From positions 1-64,000 of the forward strand of contig NZ_LGDD01000307.1 in NCBI RefSeq assembly GCF_001279695.1: 64,000 nucleotides of DNA, given 5' to 3'. The notes beneath the pieces were generated by a model. It worked only from the letters and a program-made list of their open reading frames with translations. It searched no databases and was not told the DNA's origin. Within the stretch, counting starts at the first letter, position 1. Every line of letters begins with the position of its first letter. Source of the stretch: Streptomyces sp. WM6378 (GTDB lineage: Bacteria > Actinomycetota > Actinomycetes > Streptomycetales > Streptomycetaceae). A program made the translations under genes and the position numbers. Shown piece after piece: positions 24,944 to 33,599 of this stretch.

Positions 24944-25885
24944 TCAGCCGTTTCCGCCCACAGCCCGATGCTCCTGGGGGCTGATGCCGCGAACGCGCTT
25001 GAAGGCGGCGCTCAGCGCGAACGCACCGCTGTAGCCGACCTGGCGGGCGATGGCCTCGACGGTGGCGTCCGTCTCGCGCAGGCGGTCGGCGGCCAGGGCC
25101 AGGCGCCAGCCGGTCAGGTAGGCCATCGGCGGCTCCCCCACCAGCTCGGTGAAGCGGCGCGCGAATCCCGCTCGTGACACCCCGCACCTCGCGGCGAGCG
25201 ACGCCACCGTCCAGGGGTGCGCGGGGCTGTTCTGCAGCAGTCGCAGCGCGGGGCCGACCACCGGATCGCCCATCGCCCGGTACCAGGCGGGCGCGTCCGC
25301 GCCGGGTCGCGAGAACCACGAGCGCAGCACCGCGATGAGCAGCAGATCGAGCAGCCGGTCCAGGACGACGCTCTGGCCGGGCTCGTCGCGGGAGATCTCG
25401 TCGTCGAGCAGCGGCATGAGCGAGCAGTTCCACTCACGCGCGGTCAGCACCACCACCGGCGGCAGCGCGGCGAGCAGCCGCCCGCTGATCTCGCCCTCCA
25501 TCAGATACGTGCCGACGAGCATGGTGGCCGAACCGTGCAGCGCGTTGCCCCAGGTGCGTACGCCCAGGTCCATGGAGGCCGAGAGCGCTTCCCCGCGCAG
25601 GGTGGTGCAAGTCGCCCCGGGGCCGATCCGGGCGAACGGTGCGAGCTCCGGCGAGTGCGTGACGGTGTACGGATCGGGGCCGCGCACGACGACGATGTCG
25701 CCGGGGGCGATGCGCACGGCCTCGCCGTGGTCGGGCACGATCCAGGCCTCGCCCGCTGTCATCGACATCAGGGAGATCGGCGCGCGGTCCTCGATCCGTA
25801 CGGACCACGGAGGTTCCATCACCATGCGCAGCAGGAAGGCGCCTCTGGCCCGCGGGCCGTCGAGCAGTCCTGCGAGTGCGTCCAT
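24944..25885 (-). CDS. AraC-family regulator with cupin sensor domain
   Basis: 313 residues. Residues 1-180 form a cupin-like sensor (GEAWIVPDHGEAVRIAPGDIVVVRG), and the C-terminus has two AraC helix-turn-helix motifs (WTVASLAARCGVSRAGFARRF and AIARQVGYSGAFALSAAFKRV). It is transcribed divergently from the NmrA-type gene 107 bases away, a common regulator-target arrangement. Effector unknown. A palindrome variant is at 25581 within the sensor domain. Confidence 0.88.
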   Translation of the reverse strand: MDALAGLLDGPRARGAFLLRMVMEPPWSVRIEDRAPISLMSMTAGEAWIVPDHGEAVRIAPGDIVVVRGPDPYTVTHSPELAPFARIGPGATCTTLRGEALSASMDLGVRTWGNALHGSATMLVGTYLMEGEISGRLLAALPPVVVLTAREWNCSLMPLLDDEISRDEPGQSVVLDRLLDLLLIAVLRSWFSRPGADAPAWYRAMGDPVVGPALRLLQNSPAHPWTVASLAARCGVSRAGFARRFTELVGEPPMAYLTGWRLALAADRLRETDATVEAIARQVGYSGAFALSAAFKRVRGISPQEHRAVGGNG

Positions 25886-25991
25886 GGGGCCAGCGTAGAA
25901 CGCGCCGGGCGGCACGAGGCGTAGACGAACGCGTATGGGGATTGGCCCCTGGCGCATGGAGAGTCCAGGGCGGTCCGACGACGCTGGACGC

Positions 25992-26855
25992 ATGACGAAC
26001 ACGACGCAAAACGCACAGCGGACCAGCGAGTTGGCGCAGCGGACGGTGCTGGTGACCAGCGGGACGGGGAAGACGGGGCACCGGGTGGTCGAGCGGCTGA
26101 CCGCTCGCGGGGTTCCGGTCCGGTCGGGGTCGCGGTCCGGTGAGGTCCGTTTCGACTGGGCGGACGACTCCACATGGGGCGCCGCACTGTGTGGCGCGCA
26201 CGCCGCGTATGTGGCCTACTACCCCGACCTCGCGGCGCCGGGCGCGGCGGAGGCGATGCGCCGGTTCGGCCGGCTCGCGGCGGCGAACGGGGTGCGCCGG
26301 GTCGTCCTGCTCTCAGGACGGGGCGAGCCGGAGGCGGCCCGCGCCGAGAGCGCTCTCCGCGAGGCGTGCCCGGACCTCACCGTGGTCCGCGCCGCGTTCT
26401 TCGCGCAGAACTTCAGCGAGGGCGCGATGGCCGAGGGCGTTCTGGCGGGAACGGTGGCCTTCCCGGCCGGCGACACCGCCGAACCCTGGGTCGACGCCGA
26501 CGACTTGGCCGACGCCGTGGTCGCCGCCCTCACCGAGGACGGCCACGCCGGGCAGACGTACGAGCTGACGGGCCCGCGCCTGCTCAGCTTCGCGGAGGTC
26601 ACTGCCGAGCTCTCCCGCGCGACGGGCCGCGAGATCCGCTATGTGCCGGTGTCGGGCGCCGAGTACGCGGAGTCGCTCACCCGGTACGGTCTGCCCGAGC
26701 CGGACGCCGAGTGGCTTGCCGGGCTGTTCAGCATGCTGCTCGACGGCCACAACGCGTCCACGACAGACGGTGTGAAGCGCGTTCTGGGCCGCGAGGCCCG
26801 CGACTTCGCGGACTTCGCGCGGGACGCGGCGGCGGCGGGCGACTGGCAGGGATGA
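25992..26855 (+). CDS. NmrA-like NAD(P)-binding protein
   Basis: 287 residues. The Rossmann start TVLVTSGTGKTGHRVVERL is followed by the NmrA/azoreductase-like pattern VVLLSGRGEPEAARAES...VVRAAFFAQNF and a C-terminal domain resembling quinone-reductase-like NmrA proteins. No catalytic tyrosine motif of classical SDRs is evident. It may reduce quinones or act as a redox sensor. It is presumably controlled by the divergent AraC regulator. The palindrome copy at 26346 falls in a segment that aligns normally with the family. Confidence 0.8.
   Translation: MTNTTQNAQRTSELAQRTVLVTSGTGKTGHRVVERLTARGVPVRSGSRSGEVRFDWADDSTWGAALCGAHAAYVAYYPDLAAPGAAEAMRRFGRLAAANGVRRVVLLSGRGEPEAARAESALREACPDLTVVRAAFFAQNFSEGAMAEGVLAGTVAFPAGDTAEPWVDADDLADAVVAALTEDGHAGQTYELTGPRLLSFAEVTAELSRATGREIRYVPVSGAEYAESLTRYGLPEPDAEWLAGLFSMLLDGHNASTTDGVKRVLGREARDFADFARDAAAAGDWQG
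26346..26357. repeat. Palindrome GAGAGCGCTCTC, in coding sequence
   Basis: Perfect copy read as Glu-Ser-Ala-Leu in the NmrA-like gene at a position where related proteins also have an A-E-x-A-L pattern, so it is not an insertion. Confidence 0.9.
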
Positions 26856-26862
26856 CCCGGCC

Positions 26863-26989
26863 GGGGTCGGCGAGGTCGGGGCGGACGGGGGTCGGCCCAC
26901 CCGCCCCGACCTCGCCCGACCCCGACCAGACCGGCGGGGCCGGGCAGACGGCGGCCCCCGACAAGAGGCGCTCTTGTCGGGGGCCGCCG
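26863..26989. terminator. Two strong hairpins between convergent genes
   Basis: CGAGGTCGGGGCGG (26871) pairs with CCGCCCCGACCTCG (26901). A second, perfect 19-bp stem runs 26949-26967 with 26971-26989 around a 3-base loop. They lie between the NmrA-like gene and the convergent secreted-protein gene and suit bidirectional termination. Confidence 0.8.
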
Positions 26990-27014
26990 GAAACGCTCAG
27001 TCGAACTTCTTCAA

Positions 27015-27407
27015 TCAGAGCAGCTTCTGCGGGGCCTGGAACTGGTCGACCGGCGCGACGTTGCAGGCCGCCTTCGGGCCGCCGAGCAGGTGCCCGCCGA
27101 TGCCCTCACCCTCCGGCAGCGGCACCAGGCAGCGACCGTCGATGTTGATGAGCGGGGCACCGTAGGTGTTGAGGATGCCGCCCGAGTCACCGGCGATGGC
27201 AGTGTTGCCGTTGCGGGTTCCGAAGTCCGTGGCACCGCTGCCACTCGTGGTCGGGCCAGACCCGGCACGGGCGGCACGGATGCTGTCGTGCGCGTTGGTG
27301 GTGCTGTTCTCGGCCTCGGGACCGTTGGTGTGCGCCGACGCGGGTGCGGCGACAGCCATCATGGCAGCGGTGGCGAAAGCCGCGCCGGCCAGAACCTTCT
27401 TGATCAC
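27015..27407 (-). CDS. Small secreted protein, possibly rodlin-like
   Basis: 130 residues from a GTG with CAGGAG 7 bases upstream. A clear signal peptide (MIKKVLAGAAFATAAMMAVA) is followed by Asn/Gly/Thr-rich sequence and a C-terminal part with two Cys (RCLVPLPEGEG, AACNVAP). Length, signal type and composition recall Streptomyces rodlins, surface proteins that organise chaplin fibres, but the match is weak. It may simply be an unrelated small exported protein. Monocistronic, ended by strong hairpins. Confidence 0.55.
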   Translation of the reverse strand: MIKKVLAGAAFATAAMMAVAAPASAHTNGPEAENSTTNAHDSIRAARAGSGPTTSGSGATDFGTRNGNTAIAGDSGGILNTYGAPLINIDGRCLVPLPEGEGIGGHLLGGPKAACNVAPVDQFQAPQKLL

Positions 27408-27650
27408 AGTGGTGCTCCTGGTGTGGAGGTGGACTCAGCGTGAGGAGGCCCGTTCACACATGGTGCCGCCCCACATGGCTACAGAACGGGGGCCGCAGGA
27501 CGGAAGTTACTCTCTGTTACTCGTTCGGCCCAATAGCCGGGCGCCCGCTGGGAGCAGTCGTTCTCCACGGACGGTGGGGACACGTGGGTGCTCAACCGGG
27601 TCATGGAGATGACGAAGGCGGCCGGCTGAGCGGACCTGGCGGACCGGGGT

Positions 27651-27662
27651 GAGAGCGCTCTC
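27651..27662. repeat. Palindrome GAGAGCGCTCTC, at a stop codon
   Basis: Perfect copy overlapping the stop codon of the methyltransferase gene. Confidence 0.9.
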
Positions 27663-28404
27663 ACTCCTTCCGCAGCGCCAGCAGCCGGTACTCCGGGGCC
27701 GCCCGCGGCCGGTCCGGGTCCGGCAGGGCGGCCAGGGCTGCGGCCAGTTGCTCGGCGGGCGGGCCGGCCAGGGTGAGCCAGGAGGCGAAACGGCCTCGCC
27801 GGACGGCGTCCGCGGCGGCGAGCGGGGTGCGGCCCTGGCCGTGTCCGGTGAAGCGGGCCTTGGCCACCGGAGCCAGGCCGTGCCGGGCGGCGTACGACTC
27901 GATCAGGTCGGCCCGGTCGGAGGGGGTGCCGGTGCGGTGCGGGGTAAGCAGGGCGTCGATGTCGGAGCCGACGTCGTGCGCGGCGTCCTTGTCCACGGTG
28001 GTGATGAACACCCCGCCCGGCTTCAGTACGCGCGCCGCCTCGGCCACGACGAACTGTGGCGCGATCCGCCGCCCCAGGTGGAGCAGCCACACCGCGGTCA
28101 CCGCATCCAACACCCCTGAACGGAAAGGGAGTTGGCGCACATCGGCCAGCACGATCCGGGGGCCGACACGACCGGCGGCGATGCTCGCCATGCCGTAGGC
28201 GGCATCGGCTCCGTGGACGCGCAGGCCCGGCCGGTTCAGGCGCTGGGTGACCGACCCGGTGCCGCACCCGAGGTCGAGCAGGGTGCGGGCGGTGGCGGGG
28301 ACGAGTTTGAGGACGGCCTCGGCGGCGGCTTCGGCCCGGGGCACGCCGCCGCGCGTGGCATCGTAGTGGGCCGCCTCGGCATCGTAGTCCAGCATGTGCG
28401 TCAC
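27661..28404 (-). CDS. Class I SAM-dependent methyltransferase
   Basis: 247 residues. Motif I is LLDLGCGTGSVT, with an acidic residue in HGADAAYGM, then LADVRQLPF and the post-motif AARVLKPGGVFITTV. It resembles the Methyltransf_11 group, which methylate diverse small molecules; the substrate is unknown. Start is GTG at 28404 or ATG at 28395; neither has a strong ribosome site. The gene follows the pterin dehydratase gene on the same strand. Confidence 0.8.
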   Translation of the reverse strand: MTHMLDYDAEAAHYDATRGGVPRAEAAAEAVLKLVPATARTLLDLGCGTGSVTQRLNRPGLRVHGADAAYGMASIAAGRVGPRIVLADVRQLPFRSGVLDAVTAVWLLHLGRRIAPQFVVAEAARVLKPGGVFITTVDKDAAHDVGSDIDALLTPHRTGTPSDRADLIESYAARHGLAPVAKARFTGHGQGRTPLAAADAVRRGRFASWLTLAGPPAEQLAAALAALPDPDRPRAAPEYRLLALRKE

Positions 28405-28417
28405 AGTACGGGTGCGG

Positions 28418-28729
28418 TCATCCAGCGCCGTGGCCGGGGGCGATCTCCTCTACGCGGTGGGCGAGTTGGAAGTCCAGGGCGGTGAGTGCGCCGCCCGCGT
28501 CGTGGGTGTTCACGGACAGGGCGACCGTGTTGTAGCCGAGGGTGAGGTCGCTGTGGTGGCCGAGTTCCTCCTGGATCTGGGCCACATGGACCACCATGGC
28601 CGTCGCGGCGAAGTGGTTGGCGAGACGGAAGCTGCGGGAGATCCGGTCGTGGTCGTCCGACAGCGACCAGCCGGGCAGCTCCCGCAGCCGGTCCTCGATG
28701 TCCTTCTGTGACAGCGGCTCAACGGGCAT
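28418..28729 (-). CDS. 4a-hydroxytetrahydrobiopterin dehydratase (PCD/DCoH family)
   Basis: 103 residues from the ATG at 28729 (AAGGAG upstream). The family pattern is present: LPGWSLSDDHDRISRSF, the active-site HH in EELGHHSDLTLGYNTV, and SVNTHDAGGALTALD. The enzyme dehydrates 4a-carbinolamine pterins formed by aromatic amino acid hydroxylases, or acts in related pterin recycling. No hydroxylase gene is adjacent. Confidence 0.9.
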   Translation of the reverse strand: MPVEPLSQKDIEDRLRELPGWSLSDDHDRISRSFRLANHFAATAMVVHVAQIQEELGHHSDLTLGYNTVALSVNTHDAGGALTALDFQLAHRVEEIAPGHGAG

Positions 28730-28809
28730 GTCCGGATACTCCTTACGGGGTGGTGACATCGCGGGGTGGAGCGGTGACGCGGAGGCTCCGCATCCGTAGC
28801 GTCTCCTCT

Positions 28810-29805
28810 ATGCGTGTACTTGTCACGGGAGGCGCGGGCTTCATCGGCTCGCACATTGTCACAGCACTGGCCGCACACGGCCATGAGCCGCTCGTTCTGG
28901 ACCGGGCGGTCCGGCCGGGGGACGACGTCCGGGATCCGGACGTCGTCGCCGGGGCGCTGGTCGGGGTGGACTCGGTGTGCCACCAGGCGGCGATGGTGGG
29001 ACTCGGCACCGGTTTCGCCGACGCGCCCGCCTATGTGAGCTGCAACGACCTCGGCACCGCGGTACTCCTGACGGCGATGGCCGACGCGGGAGTGCGGGAA
29101 CTGGTCCTCGCGGGGTCGATGGTCGTCTACGGGGAGGGCCGCTACGAGTGCCCCGAGCACGGGGTCGTACGCCCTGGGCCGCGGCCGGTCGAATGGCTCG
29201 ACGCGGGGCGGTTCGAGCCCCAATGCCCTTGCTGTGAGGCCGAGTTGAGTCCTGGGCTGGTCGCTGAGGACGCGCCGGTCGACCCGCGCAATGTGTACGC
29301 CACGACCAAGCTGGCGCAGGAGCACCTGGCCGCCTCCTGGGCCCGGGCGACCGGCGGGCGGGCGGTGTCGCTGCGCTACCACAACGTGTACGGGCCGGGG
29401 ATGCCCCGGGACACGCCCTATGCGGGGGTGGCCTCGTTCTTCCGCTCGTCGCTGGCACGCGGCGAGGCACCCCGGGTCTTCGAGGACGGCCGCCAGCGCC
29501 GGGACTTCGTGCACGTACGGGATGTGGCGGCGGCCAACGTGGTGGCGATGGAAGCGCTCTCAAGCCGCCCGCCCGGCGCGCTCACCGCGTACAACACGGG
29601 CAGCGGAACCCCGCACACGGTGGGCGAGATGGCCCGGGCGCTGGCCTCGGCGCACGGGGGTCCCGCTCCGGTGGTGACGGGCGAGTACCGGCTCGGCGAC
29701 GTACGGCACATCACGGCGGACTCGGCGCGACTGCGCAGCGAGCTGGGGTGGAAGCCGGTGGTCAAGTTCGCGGAGGGGATGGCGGAGTTCGCGGCGGCGG
29801 GGTAG
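28810..29805 (+). CDS. NAD-dependent sugar epimerase/dehydratase with a cysteine-rich insert
   Basis: 331 residues. Extended-SDR features: GGAGFIGSHI at the N-terminus, Ser in LAGSMVVYG, and Y163-x3-K167 (NVYATTKLAQE). Between them is an extra segment with C114-P-E-H117 and C139-P-C141-C142, a possible zinc site unusual for UDP-sugar epimerases. It would alter a nucleotide-linked sugar. The nearby GT2, DUF2064 and GT87 genes suggest a cell-surface glycan context, though they are not in one operon. Confidence 0.83.
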   Translation: MRVLVTGGAGFIGSHIVTALAAHGHEPLVLDRAVRPGDDVRDPDVVAGALVGVDSVCHQAAMVGLGTGFADAPAYVSCNDLGTAVLLTAMADAGVRELVLAGSMVVYGEGRYECPEHGVVRPGPRPVEWLDAGRFEPQCPCCEAELSPGLVAEDAPVDPRNVYATTKLAQEHLAASWARATGGRAVSLRYHNVYGPGMPRDTPYAGVASFFRSSLARGEAPRVFEDGRQRRDFVHVRDVAAANVVAMEALSSRPPGALTAYNTGSGTPHTVGEMARALASAHGGPAPVVTGEYRLGDVRHITADSARLRSELGWKPVVKFAEGMAEFAAAG

Positions 29806-29843
29806 GGCAGCCGCCGGTGCCTGGCGCGGCCCAGGACGCGGAC

Positions 29844-29875
29844 GGGGGGCCGGGCTGCTTGCCTGGCCCCCCTTC
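29844..29875 (+). terminator. Terminator hairpin after the epimerase gene
   Basis: GGGGGGCCGGGC pairs with GCCTGGCCCCCC around TGCTT, followed by TTCTCT. Just beyond, CTCTCCGGCCCCTCCGGCTTT occurs twice in tandem (about 29875-29917). Confidence 0.75.
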
Positions 29876-29971
29876 TCTCCGGCCCCTCCGGCTTTTCTCT
29901 CCGGCCCCTCCGGCTTTCGACTGTGGGCCGTCGGTGGCTGGTCGCGAGTTCCCCGCGCCCCTGTAGGGCGC

Positions 29972-31084
29972 CTACGCCGGCGCCACCGGCAGGGTGAGTT
30001 CGAAACGGCAGCCACCGGCCACGTTGCGGACTTCGGCGCGTCCCGAGTGGGCTTCCACGATGCCTCGGACGATGGCGAGGCCGAGGCCCGCGCCGCCGGG
30101 CGGGGTGCGCGCCGCGGTGCCGCGCCAGCCGGTGTCGAAGACGCGGGGCAGGTCGTCGTCGGGGATGCCGCCGCAGCCGTCGGTCACGGAGAGCGTGACC
30201 GCACCGTCCCGGTCCTCGGCGGCCACCGCGACCGTGCCGTCGGCCGGGGTGTGCCGGATGGCGTTGACCAGGAGGTTGGCGAGGACCCGGGTCATCTCCT
30301 TGCCGTCCACCTCGACCGGAACCGCGTCGACGCGCTCGCCGACGAGGCGTACCCCGTGTTCGCGGGCCAGCGGGTCCGCGCCCGCCAGCGCGTCGCCGAT
30401 CAGGTCGTGGACGGACATGCGGGCGGGGTTGAGGGAGAGCGCTCCCGCGTGGATGCGGGACAGTTCGAAGAGGTCGCCGACCATGGAGTTGAGGCGCTCG
30501 ACCTCGGTTCTGATCTGGCGGAAGTAGCGGTCGGGATCCTTGGCCATGCCGTCTTCGAGGGCCTCGGCCATCGCGCGGAGCCCGGCGAGCGGGGTGCGCA
30601 GGTCGTGCGAGATCCAGGCGACGAGTTCGCGCCGCGAGGTCTCCAGGGCCCGCTCGCGCTCGCGCGACTCGGTCAGTTTCGCGCTGGTCGCCGCCAACTC
30701 CCGGCTCAGCGCGGCGAGTTCGGCAGTGGCGGGCCCCGTGGGGGCGTCGAAGCTGCCGCCGTCGCCGAACGAGCGGGCGGCCAGGGCGAGACGGTGACTG
30801 CTGGCCACGACCCGGCGGCCGAGCAGCAGCGCGGTGGCCAGCGAGGCGACCGCGGCCATGGCGACGACCACGGTCACCACCGTCAGGTCGTGGGAGTTGA
30901 GGAGCATCGCCCAGGCGACGGCGAGCGTGCCGGCCAGCATCGCGATGACGGCGACGGCCGCGACAACGGCCACGGACGCGGTGAGCGAGCGGTGCCGCAG
31001 GAGCCGCAGGGCCAGCGCCCCGCCGAGCCCGGCGGCCGCGGCACCGAGGAAGGCGTACAGCGCGATGAGCAGAACGTCACCCAT
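29972..31084 (-). CDS. Sensor histidine kinase
   Basis: 370 residues: about four N-terminal membrane segments (1-115), a short HAMP-like linker, HisKA with the phosphate-accepting His in WISHDLRTPLAGLRA, and an HATPase domain (LANLLVNAIRHTP, DGCGGIPDDDLPRVF, GGAGLGLAIVRGI). The ATG at 31084 has GGGGAG upstream and overlaps the response regulator stop by 8 bases, so the two genes are co-translated. The stimulus is unknown. A palindrome variant is at 30435. Confidence 0.92.
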   Translation of the reverse strand: MGDVLLIALYAFLGAAAAGLGGALALRLLRHRSLTASVAVVAAVAVIAMLAGTLAVAWAMLLNSHDLTVVTVVVAMAAVASLATALLLGRRVVASSHRLALAARSFGDGGSFDAPTGPATAELAALSRELAATSAKLTESRERERALETSRRELVAWISHDLRTPLAGLRAMAEALEDGMAKDPDRYFRQIRTEVERLNSMVGDLFELSRIHAGALSLNPARMSVHDLIGDALAGADPLAREHGVRLVGERVDAVPVEVDGKEMTRVLANLLVNAIRHTPADGTVAVAAEDRDGAVTLSVTDGCGGIPDDDLPRVFDTGWRGTAARTPPGGAGLGLAIVRGIVEAHSGRAEVRNVAGGCRFELTLPVAPA

Positions 31085-32006
31085 GGTTGCTCCCCTGCCG
31101 TACTGCCGCGTCCGGCCCGGCGCCGCTCGGCCCGCCGTCGCTCGGCCCGGACCCATTTGGCCGGGCCTCATATGGCCGGGCGCCGTGTGGCCCGTCCACA
31201 TGTGACCCGTCCCCATGTGGCTGGCCCCCATATGGCTCAGCACCATGTGCCGGCTCCGCACCATGTGCCACGCCCCCACGACCCGCAGCACCACCCCCCT
31301 CGGCCTCCCCCTCAGCCTCCGCCTCGAAGCGGTACCCCACTCCCCACACCGTACGGATCAGCACTGGCTTCGCCGGGTCCGTTTCGATCTTGCCTCGTAG
31401 GCGGCGGACGTGGACGGTCACCGTGGACAGGTCGCCGAACTCCCAGCCCCACACCTCGTGCATCAGGCGCTCGCGGGAGATGGCTTCTCCGGGGCGGGCG
31501 AGGAGGTAGGCGAGGAGGTCGAACTCCCTCAGCGTCAGGGCCAGTTCGTGGCCGTCCTTCGAGGCGGTGCGGGCGGCCGGGTCGAGGGCGATGCCGGAGC
31601 GGGAGATGCGCGGGCCCGGGCGAGCGGGGGCGGTGCGGGCGCGGCGCAGTACGGATTCGACGCGGAGGACGAGTTCGCGCGGGCTGAAGGGCTTCGTCAC
31701 ATAGTCGTCCGCGCCTATCTCCAGGCCGAGGATGCGGTCGTCCTCGTCGCCCCGCGCGGTCAGCATGATCACCGGCACGGGGGCCGTGGCGCGCAGTCGG
31801 CGGCACACCTCCAGGCCATCCATGCCGGGCAGCATCAGGTCGAGTACCACCAGGTCAGGACGGTGCTGCGTGGCCGCGCGAAGGGCGGCGGGGCCGTCGG
31901 CGGCGAGGTCGACGGCGTGGCCCGCGCGTTCCAGGTAGCCGGTGACGACCTCGGCGACGGTCGGATCGTCGTCGACGACCAGGATGCGGCTCTCGGTGCT
32001 GTGCAT
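31077..32006 (-). CDS. OmpR-family response regulator with a repetitive C-terminal tail
   Basis: 309 residues. Receiver domain: ILVVDDDPTVAEVV, phosphorylated Asp in VVLDLMLPGMDG, Lys in VTKPFSPREL. Winged helix about residues 130-230 ends GVGYRFEAE. A further 75-80 residues form an unusual His/Gly/Pro tail (AHGAEPAHGAEPYGGQP and more) encoded by degenerate short tandem repeats. Partner of the kinase immediately downstream. The tail is absent from ordinary OmpR proteins and may be dispensable. Confidence 0.9.
   Translation of the reverse strand: MHSTESRILVVDDDPTVAEVVTGYLERAGHAVDLAADGPAALRAATQHRPDLVVLDLMLPGMDGLEVCRRLRATAPVPVIMLTARGDEDDRILGLEIGADDYVTKPFSPRELVLRVESVLRRARTAPARPGPRISRSGIALDPAARTASKDGHELALTLREFDLLAYLLARPGEAISRERLMHEVWGWEFGDLSTVTVHVRRLRGKIETDPAKPVLIRTVWGVGYRFEAEAEGEAEGGGAAGRGGVAHGAEPAHGAEPYGGQPHGDGSHVDGPHGARPYEARPNGSGPSDGGPSGAGPDAAVRQGSNHG
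31135..31300. repeat. Degenerate tandem repeat encoding the response-regulator tail
   Basis: Short units of about 15-21 bp containing CATATGG, CACATGTG or CCATGTG recur head to tail between the regulator core and the kinase gene. Confidence 0.65.
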
Positions 32007-32130
32007 GGAATCCAGCGTCGCACCGCCCGGGGGCGTCCGTCTGCGCCGGGTGGGCCCCGGGCGGGCGATGTCCGCGTTTCGTAAGAACCTGATATCCGAT
32101 TTGTCTGGTTTGGATTCGTACGGTGAGGGC

Positions 32131-32895
32131 GTGACTGAATCTCCCTCCGCATCACCTTCCGCGCCCCGGACCCCGTCCCCGTCCGCATCTCCTGCCGGAC
32201 CGGGCGCGGTGACCGTGGACGTCGTGCTGCCCTGCCTCGACGAGGCCGAGGCGCTGCCCTGGGTGCTGGCCCGGATCCCGGACGGCTGGCGGGCCGTCGT
32301 CGTCGACAACGGCTCGTCGGACGGCTCACCCGAGGTGGCGCGCTCGCTGGGCGCGACCGTCGTGCACGAGCCCCGCCGGGGTTTCGGCGCGGCCTGCCAC
32401 GCCGGGCTGCTCGCGGCCGAGGCCGAGTACGTCTGCTTCTGCGACTGCGACGCCTCCCTCGATCCGGCCGAGCTCGTCCCCTATGTACGGGAGGTGGCGT
32501 CCGGCGCCGCCGACCTGGTGCTCGGCCGGCGGCGGCCGCAGGGGTTCGGCGCCTGGCCGCTGCACGCGCGGGCCGGGAACCTGGCGCTCGCGCGGATGCT
32601 GCGGCGCCGCACCGGGCTGCGCCTGCACGACCTGGGGCCGCTGCGGGCCGCGCGCCGCGAGGCCCTGCTCGGGCTCGGCCTCACCGACCGGCGCAGCGGC
32701 TACCCGCTCCAGATGGTGGTGCGGGCGGCGGACGCGGGGTGGCGGGTGGCCGAACATGAGGTTCCGTACCTGCCGCGCGCCGGGAAGTCCAAGGTCACCG
32801 GGACGTGGCGGGGCACCTGGCAGGCGGTGCACGACATGCGCAAGGTGCTGGCCGAGCCGCCCGTGGCGGCGTGTACGTCGGCGGTCGCCCGATGA
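32131..32895 (+). CDS. GT2 family glycosyltransferase
   Basis: 254 residues from the GTG at 32131. The GT-A fold is shown by VDVVLPCLDEAEALPWVL, VVDNGSSDGSPEVA, and the metal-binding DCDASLD. It most resembles dolichol-phosphate-mannose or glucose-type transferases that use nucleotide sugars, without a C-terminal membrane anchor. The stop overlaps the next start by 4 bases (ATGA), so it belongs to a three-gene operon with a DUF2064 protein and a methyltransferase. Confidence 0.85.
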   Translation: MTESPSASPSAPRTPSPSASPAGPGAVTVDVVLPCLDEAEALPWVLARIPDGWRAVVVDNGSSDGSPEVARSLGATVVHEPRRGFGAACHAGLLAAEAEYVCFCDCDASLDPAELVPYVREVASGAADLVLGRRRPQGFGAWPLHARAGNLALARMLRRRTGLRLHDLGPLRAARREALLGLGLTDRRSGYPLQMVVRAADAGWRVAEHEVPYLPRAGKSKVTGTWRGTWQAVHDMRKVLAEPPVAACTSAVAR

Positions 32896-33599
32896 CCGGG
32901 GCGGCGGGCGGGCCGGTGTCGGGCACGACGCTGATCGTCCTCGCGAAGGCGCCCGTGCCCGGCCGGGTCAAGACGCGGCTCACCCCGCCGTACACCCCCC
33001 AGGAGGCGGCCCGGATCGCCGAGGCGTCGCTGGCCGACACCCTCGACGCGGTGCTCGCCACCCCCGTACGCAGAAGGCTTCTGGTGCTCGACGGCGAGCC
33101 GGGGCCATGGCTTCCGCCCGGCATCGAGGTGGTGCCGCAGTGTACGGGCGGCCTGGACGAGCGGATCGCGGCTGCGTTCGCAGCGTGCACCGGGCCCGCG
33201 CTGCTGATCGGCATGGACACCCCGCAGGTGAGCCCGGCGCTGCTCGCCCCCGCGCTCGCGGACCCCCGGCCAGGCGATGCGTGGTTCGGCGCAGCCGAGG
33301 ACGGCGGGTTCTGGGCCCTCGGCCTGACCGAGCCCGACCCGTCGCTGCTGCGCGGGGTGCCGATGTCGGTCGCCGAGACCGGACGCGTCCAGCGACAGCG
33401 GCTGTACGACGCCGGGCTCACGGTGCGTGAGCTGGCTCGGCTACGGGATGTGGACACCGCCCGGGACGCCCGGCTGGTCGCGGCCGAGGCCCCGCACGGC
33501 CGCTTCGCCCGATCCCTGACGGGCGCAACGCCGACCGGACCCCTGTCGACCCAGCCCCCGGCGACCGACTCCCTCACCGCCGGGCCCCGCACATGGTGA
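32892..33599 (+). CDS. DUF2064 (GT-A-like nucleotidyl/glycosyltransferase) protein
   Basis: 235 residues. The N-terminal pattern TLIVLAKAPVPGRVKTRLTPP and MDTPQVSPALLAPAL are hallmarks of DUF2064/TIGR04282, proteins with a glycosyltransferase-A fold and often found beside GT2 enzymes. Biochemical activity is not established. AAEDGGFWALGL carries acidic residues that may bind metal. Start overlaps the GT2 stop; its stop overlaps the methyltransferase start. The last 30 residues are low-complexity. Confidence 0.85.
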   Translation: MTGAAGGPVSGTTLIVLAKAPVPGRVKTRLTPPYTPQEAARIAEASLADTLDAVLATPVRRRLLVLDGEPGPWLPPGIEVVPQCTGGLDERIAAAFAACTGPALLIGMDTPQVSPALLAPALADPRPGDAWFGAAEDGGFWALGLTEPDPSLLRGVPMSVAETGRVQRQRLYDAGLTVRELARLRDVDTARDARLVAAEAPHGRFARSLTGATPTGPLSTQPPATDSLTAGPRTW

